From contig CP137668.1 of NCBI GenBank assembly GCA_037976565.1, positions 549,719 to 613,718 on the forward strand: 64,000 bases of DNA. Direction: 5' to 3'. This document shows positions 27,755 through 35,610 of the stretch, one piece after another (within the stretch, counting starts at the first letter, position 1; every line of letters begins with the position of its first letter). The position numbers and the translations under genes are program-made. The notes under the pieces were generated by a model, which was given only the letters and a program-made list of their open reading frames with translations, made no database searches and was not told the DNA's origin. The DNA comes from Mesocentrotus franciscanus (taxonomy: Eukaryota > Echinodermata > Echinoidea > Camarodonta > Strongylocentrotidae).

Positions 27755-28104
27755 GTTGAAAAGAATAATTCCAGGGTTATTAGAGTGACTTACTGGATCA
27801 TTAGATGGATGGTCAGGAGAAGGTGTATGAAACATTGGATTGATAACAGCACGATCACAATGTTCAAGCATCTTCATCTTAGTAAGAGCTTCAGCCGGTG
27901 AGATACGGTACTGTGATTGTGTAACCTGAGTGATGTATGCTGGATTCGTAACATTGCCTCTGAATCTACGCTCGGGAGGGGCGGCAGGTCGGTTCCGGTT
28001 CCGGGTATGAGAATTCATCTCTCCGTTTCTTCTAAGTAGTGACTTAGGTCCAACAGGCATGAGTCGGTGATTCTTGGACAGTTTACTCAGAAAGATATTA
28101 ATCA
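878..28104 (-). CDS. KRIT1: KRIT1/CCM1 orthologue, partial (8 exons, 3' end off left edge)
   Basis: Eight minus-strand exons (28104-27794, 15628-15495, 8735-8601, 7928-7866, 6988-6895, 6541-6434, 5498-5397, 941-878) join with matching phases (0,2,2,2,0,0,0) into about 337 codons. The order is the one known for KRIT1: NPAY and NPMF motifs, a V-DK-VIN-F-G-PDY-KI segment, an ankyrin block (WVDQYPLHSAAYEGN, PLHYACWNGHVEAVKTLLL, STPLHFSAFKGHAEVVRLLL, GRTPLQLCEESRQNDWE), then the first strands of a FERM domain. In vertebrates KRIT1 is a Rap1 effector scaffold at cell junctions that binds ICAP1, CCM2 and HEG1. That function is known for the family and only inferred here. The N-terminal Nudix-fold part and most of the FERM are missing from the model. 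The introns hold two LINEs and several MITEs. Confidence 0.9.
1548..1640. repeat. GA-rich simple repeat
   Basis: Purine-rich, imperfect (GA)n in a KRIT1 intron. Confidence 0.6.
1760..5010 (-). mobile_element. CR1-like non-LTR retrotransposon, frameshifted, in KRIT1 intron
   Basis: Read on the minus strand, two overlapping open frames (4989-4108 and 4150-3032) carry an apurinic-type endonuclease (SETWLTP, GDFNQMN, LSDHNSV), then the start of a reverse transcriptase (GKSAGPDGVPTRLIR). The polymerase goes on in other frames with KAFDKV near 2795, GVPQGTRLGPVLFL, the catalytic YVDD (in HWKYVDDMTLAE) and a tail (YVRPLVEYAAPVWHPG, frame 2434-1817). At least two frameshifts break it, so it is inactive. 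The N-terminus at 4989 is strongly hydrophobic. The element is in the same orientation as the host gene, between its last two visible exons. Confidence 0.88.
5397..5498 (-). CDS. KRIT1: KRIT1 exon: start of FERM domain (F1 lobe)
   Basis: Acceptor cttctttttttgtag and donor CAG|gttagt, 102 nt, phase 0 in and 0 out. It encodes a ubiquitin-like strand-loop-strand (KIDVHLMDLDGSHVVLDLE), as expected for the F1 lobe of FERM directly after the ankyrin repeats. The next intron contains a CR1-like LINE in the same orientation. Confidence 0.85.
5510..6140 (-). other. KRIT1 intron, no further feature
   Basis: AT-rich intronic DNA between the FERM exon and the last ankyrin exon. Nothing else was recognised. 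Confidence 0.6.
6142..6400 (-). repeat. 3' end of a truncated LINE, minus orientation
   Basis: On the minus strand the segment ends in repeated GAATT units (AATTGAATTGAATTGAAATT), as LINE 3' tails of this genome do at 47170-47210. No coding region remains. Confidence 0.5.
6434..6541 (-). CDS. KRIT1: KRIT1 exon: last ankyrin repeat
   Basis: Acceptor cttatttcag and donor GCA|gtaagt, 108 nt, phase 0 in and 0 out, 36 codons. It encodes NKEGRTPLQLCEESRQNDWE followed by a lysine-rich helix. The C-E-E-x-x-Q-N-[DN]-W-E signature is specific to the KRIT1 capping repeat that leads into the FERM domain. Confidence 0.92.
6895..6988 (-). CDS. KRIT1: KRIT1 exon: ankyrin repeat 3
   Basis: Acceptor acctgtag and donor AAG|gtatgt, 94 nt, phase 2 in and 0 out. 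The peptide ENDSGSTPLHFSAFKGHAEV continues into VRLLLNHRDIDK. This is a canonical ankyrin repeat (TPLH, G-H-A-E-V-V-x-L-L-L) and matches the KRIT1 third repeat in layout. Confidence 0.9.
7336..7525. mobile_element. TA-flanked MITE (CAGTCAAACCTG ends), copy 1
   Basis: CAGTCAAACCTG and CAGGTTTGACTG form the ends and TA lies outside both, as in Tc1/mariner insertions. The interior repeats GTGGTCTTTGTAGACAGG four times. Another copy is at 51781-51940. Confidence 0.75.
7866..7928 (-). CDS. KRIT1: KRIT1 exon: ankyrin repeat 2
   Basis: Acceptor ttctcctaag and donor GA|gtaagt, 63 nt, phase 2 in and 2 out. It encodes NGHVEAVKTLLLNHNCSPNT, the second helix and hairpin of an ankyrin repeat. It completes the tryptophan started in the preceding exon. 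Confidence 0.9.
8601..8735 (-). CDS. KRIT1: KRIT1 exon: first ankyrin repeats
   Basis: Acceptor ctatatag and donor TTG|gtaagt, 135 nt, phase 2 in and 2 out. It encodes WVDQYPLHSAAYEGN, then an LLQRGYPADQPD loop, then VPLHYACW, which is split into the next exon. The W-V-D-x-[FY]-P-L-H opening and the P-[IL]-H-Y-A-C-W ending are characteristic of the KRIT1 ankyrin block. Confidence 0.9.
8740..10465 (-). other. KRIT1 intron, no gene seen
   Basis: AT-rich unique-looking DNA without long open frames. Nothing specific was recognised. Confidence 0.5.
10470..11442. mobile_element. DNA transposon or large MITE with GGCC-poly(A) termini
   Basis: The left end GGCCAAAAAAAAAAAATCAT, followed by TTGGTTGTCCTCGA, is matched inverted at the right end (TCGAGGACAACCAAACAA followed by T-run and GGCC), giving terminal inverted repeats of about 35 bp. 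Internally there are T- and A-runs just inside the ends and a CpG-rich core (10690-11180). No transposase frame is seen. The target duplication is unclear (TAAA-like on both sides). Confidence 0.7.
12130..13575 (+). mobile_element. Tx1/L1-like LINE, 5'-truncated 3' part with poly(A)
   Basis: Four AT-rich open frames (12153-12356, 12371-12586, 12612-12815, 12971-13327) read as one protein broken by frameshifts. They cover a post-polymerase region and a terminal zf-RVT-like part (KLCNNPLCSYDDQLHDNLHL, then FVKCKHTRLFW). This combination is typical of L1/Tx1-clade ORF2 C-termini. The element ends in a run of A at about 13554-13573, giving a plus-strand orientation. The 5' border is not clear. 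Confidence 0.7.
13580..15490 (-). other. KRIT1 intron with simple repeats only
   Basis: Holds the GA-rich tract at 14285-14545 and a CT-rich tract near 14790-14880. Open frames here follow the repeats and do not look like protein. Confidence 0.5.
14285..14545. repeat. GA-rich simple repeat
   Basis: Long imperfect (GA)n/(GGAGA)n tract with interruptions, in a KRIT1 intron. A CT-rich tract follows at 14790-14880. Confidence 0.7.
15495..15628 (-). CDS. KRIT1: KRIT1 exon: VDKAVIN segment with degenerate third NPxF
   Basis: Acceptor ttctacatag and donor CAA|gtaagt, 134 nt, entry phase 0 and exit phase 2, which matches both neighbours. The peptide begins KINEFISVDKAVINFFFGRG and goes on to PDYNKIK. 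This corresponds to the vertebrate KRIT1 segment that carries the third NPxF motif, but the proline is replaced, giving NFFF at 15578-15589. A second reading frame across this exon is also open by chance. It was rejected because its exit phase does not fit the next exon and it has no KRIT1 similarity. Confidence 0.85.
15743..15869 (-). CDS. Exon-like segment inside KRIT1 intron (3 of 3), ankyrin-like
   Basis: Acceptor ccccatgtggaagcag and a very strong donor TGTAG|gtgagt, 127 nt, phase 1 in and 2 out. The peptide SSEVVLELFRLAFESGANPD resembles the second helix and hairpin of an ankyrin repeat. It lies only 115 bp before the KRIT1 exon at 15628 but has the wrong phase to join it. It would fit the ankyrin exon at 8735 in phase. 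Confidence 0.5.
15914..16011. repeat. (CCCT)n microsatellite
   Basis: About 95 bp of CCCT units, then CT units. On the transcribed KRIT1 (minus) strand this is (GGGA)n and could form G-quadruplexes. It lies between two of the exon-like segments. Confidence 0.85.
16039..16167 (-). CDS. Exon-like segment inside KRIT1 intron (2 of 3)
   Basis: Acceptor ttatatttgaaag and donor GCAG|gtacca, 129 nt, phase 1 in and 1 out. It encodes VLDICYDISKKVVRLGSVEL and then a serine-rich stretch. I do not recognise it. Confidence 0.45.
16403..16449 (-). CDS. Exon-like segment inside KRIT1 intron (1 of 3)
   Basis: Possible acceptor tgtccaaaacaag and donor TTCAG|gtatat, 47 nt, phase 2 in and 1 out. It encodes GNQHMIHLAKELEAS. 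An in-frame ATG lies just upstream, so it could also be the first exon of a small nested gene. Its entry phase equals the exit phase of the last ankyrin-gene exon at 48904. Confidence 0.4.
17120..17143. repeat. (AG)12 microsatellite
   Basis: Perfect dinucleotide repeat in a KRIT1 intron. Confidence 0.85.
17668..18541. mobile_element. Non-autonomous DNA element with CTTTTCACAC termini
   Basis: CTTTTCACACTAGCAAAATT at the left is matched inverted by the right end finishing AGTGTGAAAAG. Both ends continue into TTTGCTTAACCC-GGACT. A perfect-looking inner hairpin (ACTATAGGTGGGGCTAA / TTAGCCCCACCTATAGT) lies at 17700-17750 and a third copy of that word near 17800. No coding frame is recognised. 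Confidence 0.65.
19352..20294. repeat. Tandem array A: about 155-bp unit with TGACCTTTGACC
   Basis: CATCACCAAA recurs at about 19494, 19648, 19799, 19963 and 20118, so there are five units of about 151-164 bp. Several units carry AATATGACCTTTGACCCTAT and CACCTCCATACAAAATTTGA. The array is bounded by inverted ends, TATATCCCCCGGCA (19352) and TGCCGGGGGATACAATA (20278). No gene is seen. Confidence 0.75.
20606..20692. repeat. 18-bp GC-rich minisatellite, about five units
   Basis: The unit GTGCCCATGTGTCCCGGG and close variants are repeated in tandem. The minus strand is open as a G-H-T-G-H-P-type repeat, but this is not thought to be a gene. Confidence 0.75.
23100..23235 (-). repeat. SINE fragment, copy 3
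   Basis: GGCAAATGTAAATGAATGCC and the preceding ACCAGGTACCCCTTTCTCTC align with the body of the SINE at 50602-50690. Head and tail are lost. Confidence 0.6.
27728..27754. repeat. (GA)n microsatellite
   Basis: Perfect dinucleotide repeat about 40 bp past the donor of the NPAY exon. Confidence 0.85.
27794..28104 (-). CDS. KRIT1: KRIT1 exon: linker with NPAY and NPMF motifs
   Basis: This exon has acceptor ctttgcag and donor CCA|gtaagt, entry phase 1 and exit phase 0, 311 nt. The peptide contains a basic proline-rich stretch, then NPAY at 27935-27946 and NPMF at 27830-27841. In vertebrate KRIT1 the NPAY motif binds ICAP1, and later NPxF motifs take part in CCM2 binding and intramolecular contacts. 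The leading residues (INIFLSKLSKNHRLMP) sit where vertebrate KRIT1 has the helix that closes its Nudix domain, so at least one upstream coding exon ending in phase 1 is expected. A run of (GA)n lies just past the donor, inside the intron. Confidence 0.85.
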
Positions 28105-29690
28105 CTGCAAAGATAAAAATTATAATAATAAGGACAAAATGATGTTTATATGCGCTAAAGATTAGTTGTTTAGGATAGGTTGGAGAGACAAATGTATTAG
28201 TTGTCCACCAGAGAATTTTTTGTTAATAATGAAAAATTCACATGGACAAAAATGTAATATTTCATGTACATTTTGATAGAATACATGTACACTGTCTAGC
28301 TGGCTGACTGGAGATAAGGTTCAGATCAAACCCTGGGGCAGCTCTACTGTTCTTTGGCAAAACATTAAATTAATCAGAATTTCCCACTCTCAATCCAGGT
28401 GTTAAGATGAGTACCTGGTAGGAAGAAAATCAACAAATGAGCACTATGAACACAGAAATTGTTAGCCTACATTATATAGCTAGAGACAGGGTAATATTGG
28501 AGGCTTTGGAGCACCCGCTTAGTGGATTTAAATGCCATACATGTATCAAATATCATTAATATTATCTAGTGGGGTATATAATAAGTGAAATACTGACAGA
28601 TAAATCTTTGAGTTCTGTCTCTGATACTCTGTGATTGAATAAAGTCTAATTAGATTTGGTGATTCAAGATGATCAGGATATAAAGGATATTAACTGAAAT
28701 GATGAGAAGCAATAATTCATGTCATGTAGAAATGTCATCACAGGAGAGGAAACCACGGGGCAACCTTGCTACACAATTTATCTCAATTATATGCAATATT
28801 GCATTCAATTGATACACATCCTGATACTCATAATCAACTGTTCAGTACTTTACATTTAATCTCTGAGTACAAAGTGAGTAGTTATAGATAGTTATCTATC
28901 CCCTTCAAAAAAGTTTCTCAGCTACATGTATGGAGCTCCAACCAACCAGCCAATCAAAGCTGAACAAGCAATGCTTGCCTGGTATAAGGGCATTACGCTA
29001 CAAACAAACAAGATCTGACAGTATTATTTGTACATCTTGTGCTTGAACAATACTACACGGATGACCATGCAATTTGACTTCAATATTTAATGGTTTGCGA
29101 AAAGAAATCAGACGACCATGCTATTTTATTTTATTATCTGTGGTTAATGAATGAATGCACATCTACCATGCAAAATGCTTCGATAAAGGGGAACAAAAGG
29201 GTTTTCCTTTGATACATGTAGCATGTTAATACAAAATATAAGGGTGTGAGTGATGGTAAAAATCTAAGTACTAGGTTTCATGCAACCAATATTAATAATA
29301 TTGAATGGATTCTCTTTTGTAGGAAAAAAGGTTTCATCGAATCCACTTGACATTTCCCTCATCATGCCGACCCATGAAATATGCGTATCAGCTTGTAAAA
29401 CGTACATGATACATGTACATGATACATGTAACCTTGTATCCCTCTCAAGAGCATTCAATAATGTTGTACATGTGAAGTATAGAGAGATCCAATGATCCAT
29501 GATATTATAGCGGTGGTGCATGCAAGACGTGTCTCTGTGGAGCTCCGTTTTTAGACACTTTTTACATAGCTTTTAACCTAATGATTTTGTTATTTTTAAG
29601 TATTCCCCGTTTTATTGGACCTTACAGTCGTCGGAGTGATATTGGAATAGATTTTCATGATTTTTTCATGAGGAATAAAGCTTTACAGCG
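28105..29690. other. Upstream of the NPAY exon, no gene seen
   Basis: AT-rich DNA with a degraded SINE. CATGATACATGTA words repeat near 29402-29430. The missing 5' KRIT1 exons were not found here. Confidence 0.45.
28290..28450 (+). repeat. SINE fragment, copy 4
   Basis: A degenerate B box (GGTTCAGATCAAACCCTGGG), TTCTTTGGCAAAACATTAA and GTACCTGGTAGGAAGAAA follow in the same order and spacing as in the SINE at 40425. Confidence 0.5.
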
Positions 29691-30226
29691 TTGGATTTTT
29701 AAGTCGTCGCGGTCGCGATTAGTGAGCGGTCGCCTAGTGAGCAAGTAGCGGGTGCGGCGTTAATTCATCGGCAGACTACAGCGAGACTGGGCGACGGGGT
29801 TCCGCCCATACCATAGTCATACCGCACGGCAACTTGGACAATCTTTGTGTGCAATTCTTTTATATCAATTTTTAGCCATCCGCCTTAAATCGTGGATGGA
29901 TTAGGGTAGTGAAGTAGTCTTTAGACTTTTTGTGTATTTTTAACTTGTGATTGGAGGCATTTTGGCGTGATTTTATCAACTTTGGATTTGGCGGGAAAAC
30001 GGCGGCCATCTTGGATTTTCAGCCTGAGGTTACCGGAACGAGATAGCCTACTAGAAACGGGATCAAGACCAAGAGCCTATTTCTGAGGATTTCAACTGGA
30101 GTTTAGAACTGGAGACAAGTCATCTTAAAGGGAAGTAGACTCTAGACTTTTTATATTACATACCTGAAGTAGACTCTAGACTTTTTATATTACATAGGGC
30201 CTACCTGTTTACTGGGAACCATCAAC

Positions 30227-31516
30227 ATGATGAACAATATTTTGATAAGAAGTGTAAACATCTTGTTTTATTGTCTTGTCCTGAAACAGACAATTGCTAC
30301 CGCAAAGAAGATTGAACTCTCTTCTCCGTATGGAAAACAATTTGGCGATGGGTTTTCATACACGACTCAGAGAGAAGACTGCACGACAAATTCTACAATT
30401 TATTTCAAGGTCTCGAGGATCTTGTCTCGTCCAACCTTTCTTAATATAGAATTAAGACCAAACAAATACATTGGATTTTGTCTTATCCTAATACTGTCTG
30501 GGGACGTGAGCCTGAACCCAGGCCCTCGTAGAGTGGACTTAAGCCTGTCTAAGTGTGAAGCTTGTAAGACCCTTGTGAGGAAAAATCGTAGACAAGTACA
30601 GTGTACAGATTGTGAGGATACTTATCATGCAACATGTGCAAACATTATTTCCAAAGAGTATAATAATGTTGTGAAACATAACTTGAAATGGTACTACCCC
30701 GTATGTAAGCCAGAACCTTGCGGCATGTGTGAGGAGCTAGTTACAAGACACCAGAAAGGAGTTGAATGTGACAGATGTCTAAAATGGGTCCATGCTTCGT
30801 GTGGAGGGGTGAATGATGCAGAGTACTCCAATTTAGAAGGGAAAAATTGTACCTGGGTGTGCCCTATGTGTGACTTTATGAACTTTTCAGATACTCTGTT
30901 TAATATTTCCATGGATAGTACTACTGGTAATCAATTTTCAGCTCTGAATGACAACGATGATGGAAATGCTAGTTGCACTTCTGAATCCAACGTTCCTTCT
31001 CAAAATCAGAACCATAAAAGGACATCAAATAAAAATACAAAGAAAAGAAAGAACAGTAGAGATTCATTGCGAATCATGATGGTAAACTTTCAAAGCATCA
31101 GAAACAAGACGGCTGACACAAAAGTGCTGATAGATGAATACGATCCAGATATAGTGCAAGGTGTAGAGACGTGGCTCTCAGAGGGTATAAGCAGTGCCGA
31201 GGTTTTTTCGGACTCTTATGATGTTTTCAGGAATAATCAGCAAGTAGGAATACATGGCGGAATATTAGTGGCATGCAAGAAAGATCTTATTTTGACAAGA
31301 AAGGAGGAGTTTGAGGTGGAATCGGAACTTTTGTGGACACAGCTTGAATTAAAGGGGCGTCACTCACTCTTGATTGGTACCGCCTACAAACCCAGGCATG
31401 ATGACAAAAACTTTGTTAGTGAGCTTGAAAATTCCCTCGGAAAATTAGTAGAAAGGGGAGGGGTTACAACATTCTACTTGCAGGGGACTTCAATCAGCCC
31501 AATATTGATTGGGTGA
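30227..31516 (+). CDS. LINE protein, N-terminal part: 2A-like motif, two PHD fingers, endonuclease start
   Basis: The open frame has 429 codons. Residues 1-90 include two hydrophobic patches. NKYIGFCLILILSG leads into DVSLNPGP (nt 30503-30526), with the predicted ribosome-skipping point between Gly99 and Pro100. Residues about 108-220 form two C4HC3 fingers. Residues about 225-280 are polar and lysine-rich. Residues from about 284 start the apurinic-like endonuclease. 2A-like motifs at the N-terminus of CR1-like LINEs are known in sea urchins and several other invertebrates. Whether this copy works is untested. Confidence 0.85.
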   Translation: MMNNILIRSVNILFYCLVLKQTIATAKKIELSSPYGKQFGDGFSYTTQREDCTTNSTIYFKVSRILSRPTFLNIELRPNKYIGFCLILILSGDVSLNPGPRRVDLSLSKCEACKTLVRKNRRQVQCTDCEDTYHATCANIISKEYNNVVKHNLKWYYPVCKPEPCGMCEELVTRHQKGVECDRCLKWVHASCGGVNDAEYSNLEGKNCTWVCPMCDFMNFSDTLFNISMDSTTGNQFSALNDNDDGNASCTSESNVPSQNQNHKRTSNKNTKKRKNSRDSLRIMMVNFQSIRNKTADTKVLIDEYDPDIVQGVETWLSEGISSAEVFSDSYDVFRNNQQVGIHGGILVACKKDLILTRKEEFEVESELLWTQLELKGRHSLLIGTAYKPRHDDKNFVSELENSLGKLVERGGVTTFYLQGTSISPILIG

Positions 31517-31728
31517 ATTCTTTGTGGTATCAAACCACTCAGCCTCAAAGGATACTGCAGAATCGCTTCTGCAGACCGTCACATGTTTTGGATTGAGTCA
31601 GTATGTCAGACAACCGACCAGGAAAGAAAACATTTTGGATCTTGTATTTACCAATAATGACAGCCTAGTTCGAGATATCAGGGTCGAACATGGAATCAGC
31701 GACCATGATATAATCATTACTGACCTGT

Positions 31729-31883
31729 GCCCCGTATTACAAAGAGTTGATATCAATCGTAACTTATTTGCGATTGATATCAATCGCAACCATGTACATA
31801 AGAGATAGGAGAATGCAAACTTGCGATTGATTGGAGGACTTACGATTGATTTGGATCAATCGTAACTCTTTGTAAGACGGGGC
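31729..31883 (+). mobile_element. MITE inserted in the 2A-type LINE
   Basis: GCCCCGTATTACAAAGAGTT on the left is matched by AACTCTTTGTAAGACGGGGC on the right, giving about 20-bp imperfect terminal inverted repeats. Inside are repeated TTGATATCAATCG-type palindromes. The LINE coding sequence resumes immediately after it, so the MITE is younger than the LINE. Confidence 0.75.
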
Positions 31884-34079
31884 CCAGGACTTAAAAGCTA
31901 AATGGAAGAGAATACCGAGACGAAGGTTTTTTGTCCGAAAGAAAGCAAATATTGAGATGATCAATGAAGAGTTGGGTACTTTTCAAGACCGATACTTCAA
32001 CATGGACCACGCCTCGGTCCAGGAAAAGTGGGACTTGATAGAAGGGGAAATCAAACGGGTCATGGAAAAGCATATACCACAGAAAACTGCAGCCAAACCA
32101 AATAGTTTACCCTGGTTTAACAGAACTCATCACAGACTTAGGAGAAGGAAGCAAAGAGCTTATAACAAAGCAAGGGAATCTGGCAAGAGTGAAGACTGGG
32201 ATGCCTTCCTGTCCTGTCAAAAAGAACTGAGGAAATCTTTAAGTAAGGCGGAGCAGGAGTTTGTGTCGGATAATCTAACCAAAGCAATGAAAGAAAACAA
32301 AAGCAGTTTTGGTCATATATGAAAAGAATGGGTAAAAGTGAAGGAGGTGTTGCGGACCTCAAGGTGGGAAACACAATCGTCAGTGATGGGCAAGGAAAAG
32401 CTGAAGCTCTAAACACACAGTTTGCCAGTGTCTTCACGATAGAGGATCAAACTGGCATTCCGTCGTTGGGAACTAGCAACATCCAGAGTATTCCAGATTT
32501 AGTGATCCATGAAGGTGGAGTTCTCAAGCAGTTGCAGGGCCTATCTCCAAACAAAGCACCAGGACCTGATCAAATACCTCCCTGGTTCCTGAAGATGTTT
32601 GCATCAAAACTGGCACCATTGTTAACTGATTTGTTCCAGGACTCTATGGACAATGGAATCTTGCCACATCAATGGAAGATGGCTAATATCTGTGCAATCT
32701 TCAAGAAAGGAGATAAAGCCGCTCCAGAAAATTATAGACCTGTCTCGTTGACCTGTGTCATCTGTAAAATTCTGGAACATATAATACATTCACATATCAT
32801 GGACCATCTAGAAGAAAATGATGTGCTAGTGGATACACAACATGGATTTAGAGCAAAGCGATCCACCGAAACTCAACTTATCTCAACGGTTGATGATGTT
32901 GCTAGAATACTTGACCGGGTAACTCAGTACACATGGCCATCTTGGACTTTGCTAAAGCATTCGACAAGGTTCCACATGAACGACTACTGGAAAAGCTTCA
33001 CTACTACGGGATTAGACACCATATACATCGGTGGCTTAGAAATTTCTTGACATTCCGTACACAGAGAGTGACTTGTGAAGGTAGTATGTCATCAACAAGC
33101 AAAGTCCTATCCGGGTGCCCCAGGGTACAGTACTCGGGCCGTTACTGTTCCTGATGTACATCAATGACCTCCCAGACCTGCTGAAAAGCCAAACCAGACT
33201 ATTCGCAGATGACTGTTTGGTATACAAGGAAGTAGAGAACAAGACGCACACAGACTCCTTACAGGTGGATCTTACATCTTTGGAGTCGTGGCAAGATAGG
33301 TGGAACATGAAGTTCAACGCTTCCAAGTGTTCAGTGATGGTCATCTCGAATAAGAAAACCTCTGACAAGGGATCATACCTTCTGTGGACAAGAATTACAA
33401 CAAACAAGCTCTCATCCTTACCTTGAGTAGAAATAGACAGTAAACTGTCGTGGGCGAACCATGTTGACAACACAGCCATGAAAGCCAACCGCACGTTAGG
33501 ATTCCTTAGGAGAAATCTATGGTTCTGCCCAAGGGATGTGAAAGCCCTCGCTACAAGACCCTAGTAAGACCAGTATTAGAGTACGCAAGCTGTGCCTGGG
33601 ATCCATATAGGGTAGGACAAATAAATAAACTCGACGCAGTCCAAAGGAGGGCCGCACGCTTCGTAACAGGAAACTACCAAAGGGACTGCAGTGTCACACA
33701 AATGCAGACCTGCCTAGAATGGGAATCACTTGAACGTAGGAGGGAAAAAAGTTGTCTAGTTATGATGTACAAAATCAACAAGGGAAAGGTTGGCCTAAAG
33801 CAAGAGGACTACATACAAGTATCAACAGGGTCAAGGTTAAGAAGAAATCACCAATGCTCAATAGAAATCCCTTTGCCAGAAAAGATGTCTACAAATACTC
33901 CTTTTTCCCGAGAACTGGACGAGCATGGAACGCCTCGACCAGCAGTCTGTTCTAGCCCCATCTGTTGAGAACTTTAGAAACGCGCTCTAGCATGTACCAC
34001 CTGCCATACAAGTTAGCGACATGCGGGACACCGCCCTGCTGACTACAAATTCAGAAGGTTCAGAAGGTAAAAAGAGTTG

Positions 34080-35605
34080 GAACTTTCAAAGTATCATTCA
34101 AGCATATTCAAGACTAGTACTTAGACCATATACTCTGAGATTACAAATACTTTAAAAAGAACATAAAATTTTGGTTAAGACTAAAATCTAGGCATTACCA
34201 TTGATTATTATTATTACAAGTGCAAAGTATACTTCTTAACTATTACATACACTGTACATGTACATTATAGATTGTGAAAAATCATAGATTAAATTTAAAT
34301 AAAAATTCCAACCCGGACCCAGTCCGAAAGCGTAAGTTTCTGATATCAACGGTTGTTCCGCTGGAACTACATCTGTCTCCACTGATCGCCTCTAAACAGA
34401 AATTGAAGTGTGTTGTATGCATTATTGAGGGGAGGTTATGCAATGCAGTTTGTGTGATTGCCAATCTTATTGCGCACAGTAGCTTCAAGCAAATGGACAG
34501 GTTTTTACAAAGATCTTATTTTCATAGTATATGAACGTTAATCTATTTTCTTTCCAATCATCATTTTCTCTAAATCAACATGTTAAGTCTAGATAAAGAA
34601 AAACTGAGGGCAAACTTTTCACAGGATAACGGTGAAAATCACTATTTAACCCCCCATTGTGTTTGCGGCAAGGGTTACCGTCTATGCATTGGAAAAGTCC
34701 ACAAATCTCAGTTTAATTAAAGAACTCCTGATACCACCAGACGGTTATTTATGTCTTTCAAAAACTATAAACCAGTAGACATGAATTATGTACCCCCTCA
34801 TACATGTACATAATCAAAAGACTCATACCTGTTGCTCCTCTTGAGAAATGAAAAATAAACTAAATATAATTGAGGAGTCTGTTCAGTGTTCTAATGTCCA
34901 CATGCTAATGTAGTTTTCATGCCGTGCTACTCATTCAACAAAGGCCATCTTCAAAATAAGAAAAATAATGAAGAAGAACAATTTTGATTGGTTAATGATT
35001 TTAATGTTGTTGTGTAGCGACATCTCAATGATCATGGTCCTGTTATGAAATATTTCTCTCTTTCCCAAATGGGGCAACGAAACTACTGATGTATAGGAGC
35101 TGAGCTGATTATTATCTAATGAATTGAGAGTTGAGATTTATAAAAGATTTAACTTAGATTGGAACAATTACATGTACAGTACAGTAGATCTACAGTACAT
35201 GTATCTTTCCTATCTTCTAAAAACACAAAATATTAATGGACCTAATATATTATAATTTTGTTTTATTCATCCAGAATAGCCACATTAATATTGATACTGC
35301 TCTTCAAGTATCATGTAGTCCCTGCAAAAAACCTTCTAATGATTGAGAAGCACATCATATGATTTTTTTTTTTTAAATTACCTTTACAAATTACGGCTTA
35401 ACTTTAAAGGTATAGACCAGTTTTGGAAACGCCCCCCTCTCAAAAAAAGAAATGGAAGCTCTCATTACCAATCATGTGAAAGAATAAGTTTTTTGACTAA
35501 TATGTGATGATACAAATTTTGCCGGGAAACCGCTTACTAATTGATATATTTGGTAAATTATTATATCTATTTGGACCAGATAGATAAAGAGCACGTGTCG
35601 CGCAC
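34080..35605. other. Intervening DNA, no gene seen
   Basis: Between the 2A-type LINE and the long inverted repeat. Nothing was recognised. Confidence 0.5.
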
Positions 35606-35610
35606 GTGTC

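Larger units (their letters stand above)
29690..34075 (+). mobile_element. CR1-like non-LTR retrotransposon with 2A-like motif and PHD fingers, frameshifted
   Basis: A GC-richer 5' leader (29690-30226) precedes a long open frame, 30227-31516. That frame holds a hydrophobic stretch ending in the 2A-like GDVSLNPGP (residues 92-100), two PHD-type zinc fingers (CEACKTL...YHATC and CGMCEEL...VHASC), a lysine-rich linker and an endonuclease (MMVNFQSIRNKTADTK, ETWLSEG). The endonuclease tail (ISDHDIIITDL), linker, reverse transcriptase (APGPDQIPPWFLK, KAFDKVPHERL, FADD at 33202-33213) and C-terminal part (RPVLEYASCAWDP) follow in six differently phased pieces up to 33968, so it is dead. A small MITE interrupts it at 31729-31883. 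Its 3' end is near 34070, at two copies of TCAGAAGGT. Confidence 0.88.
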
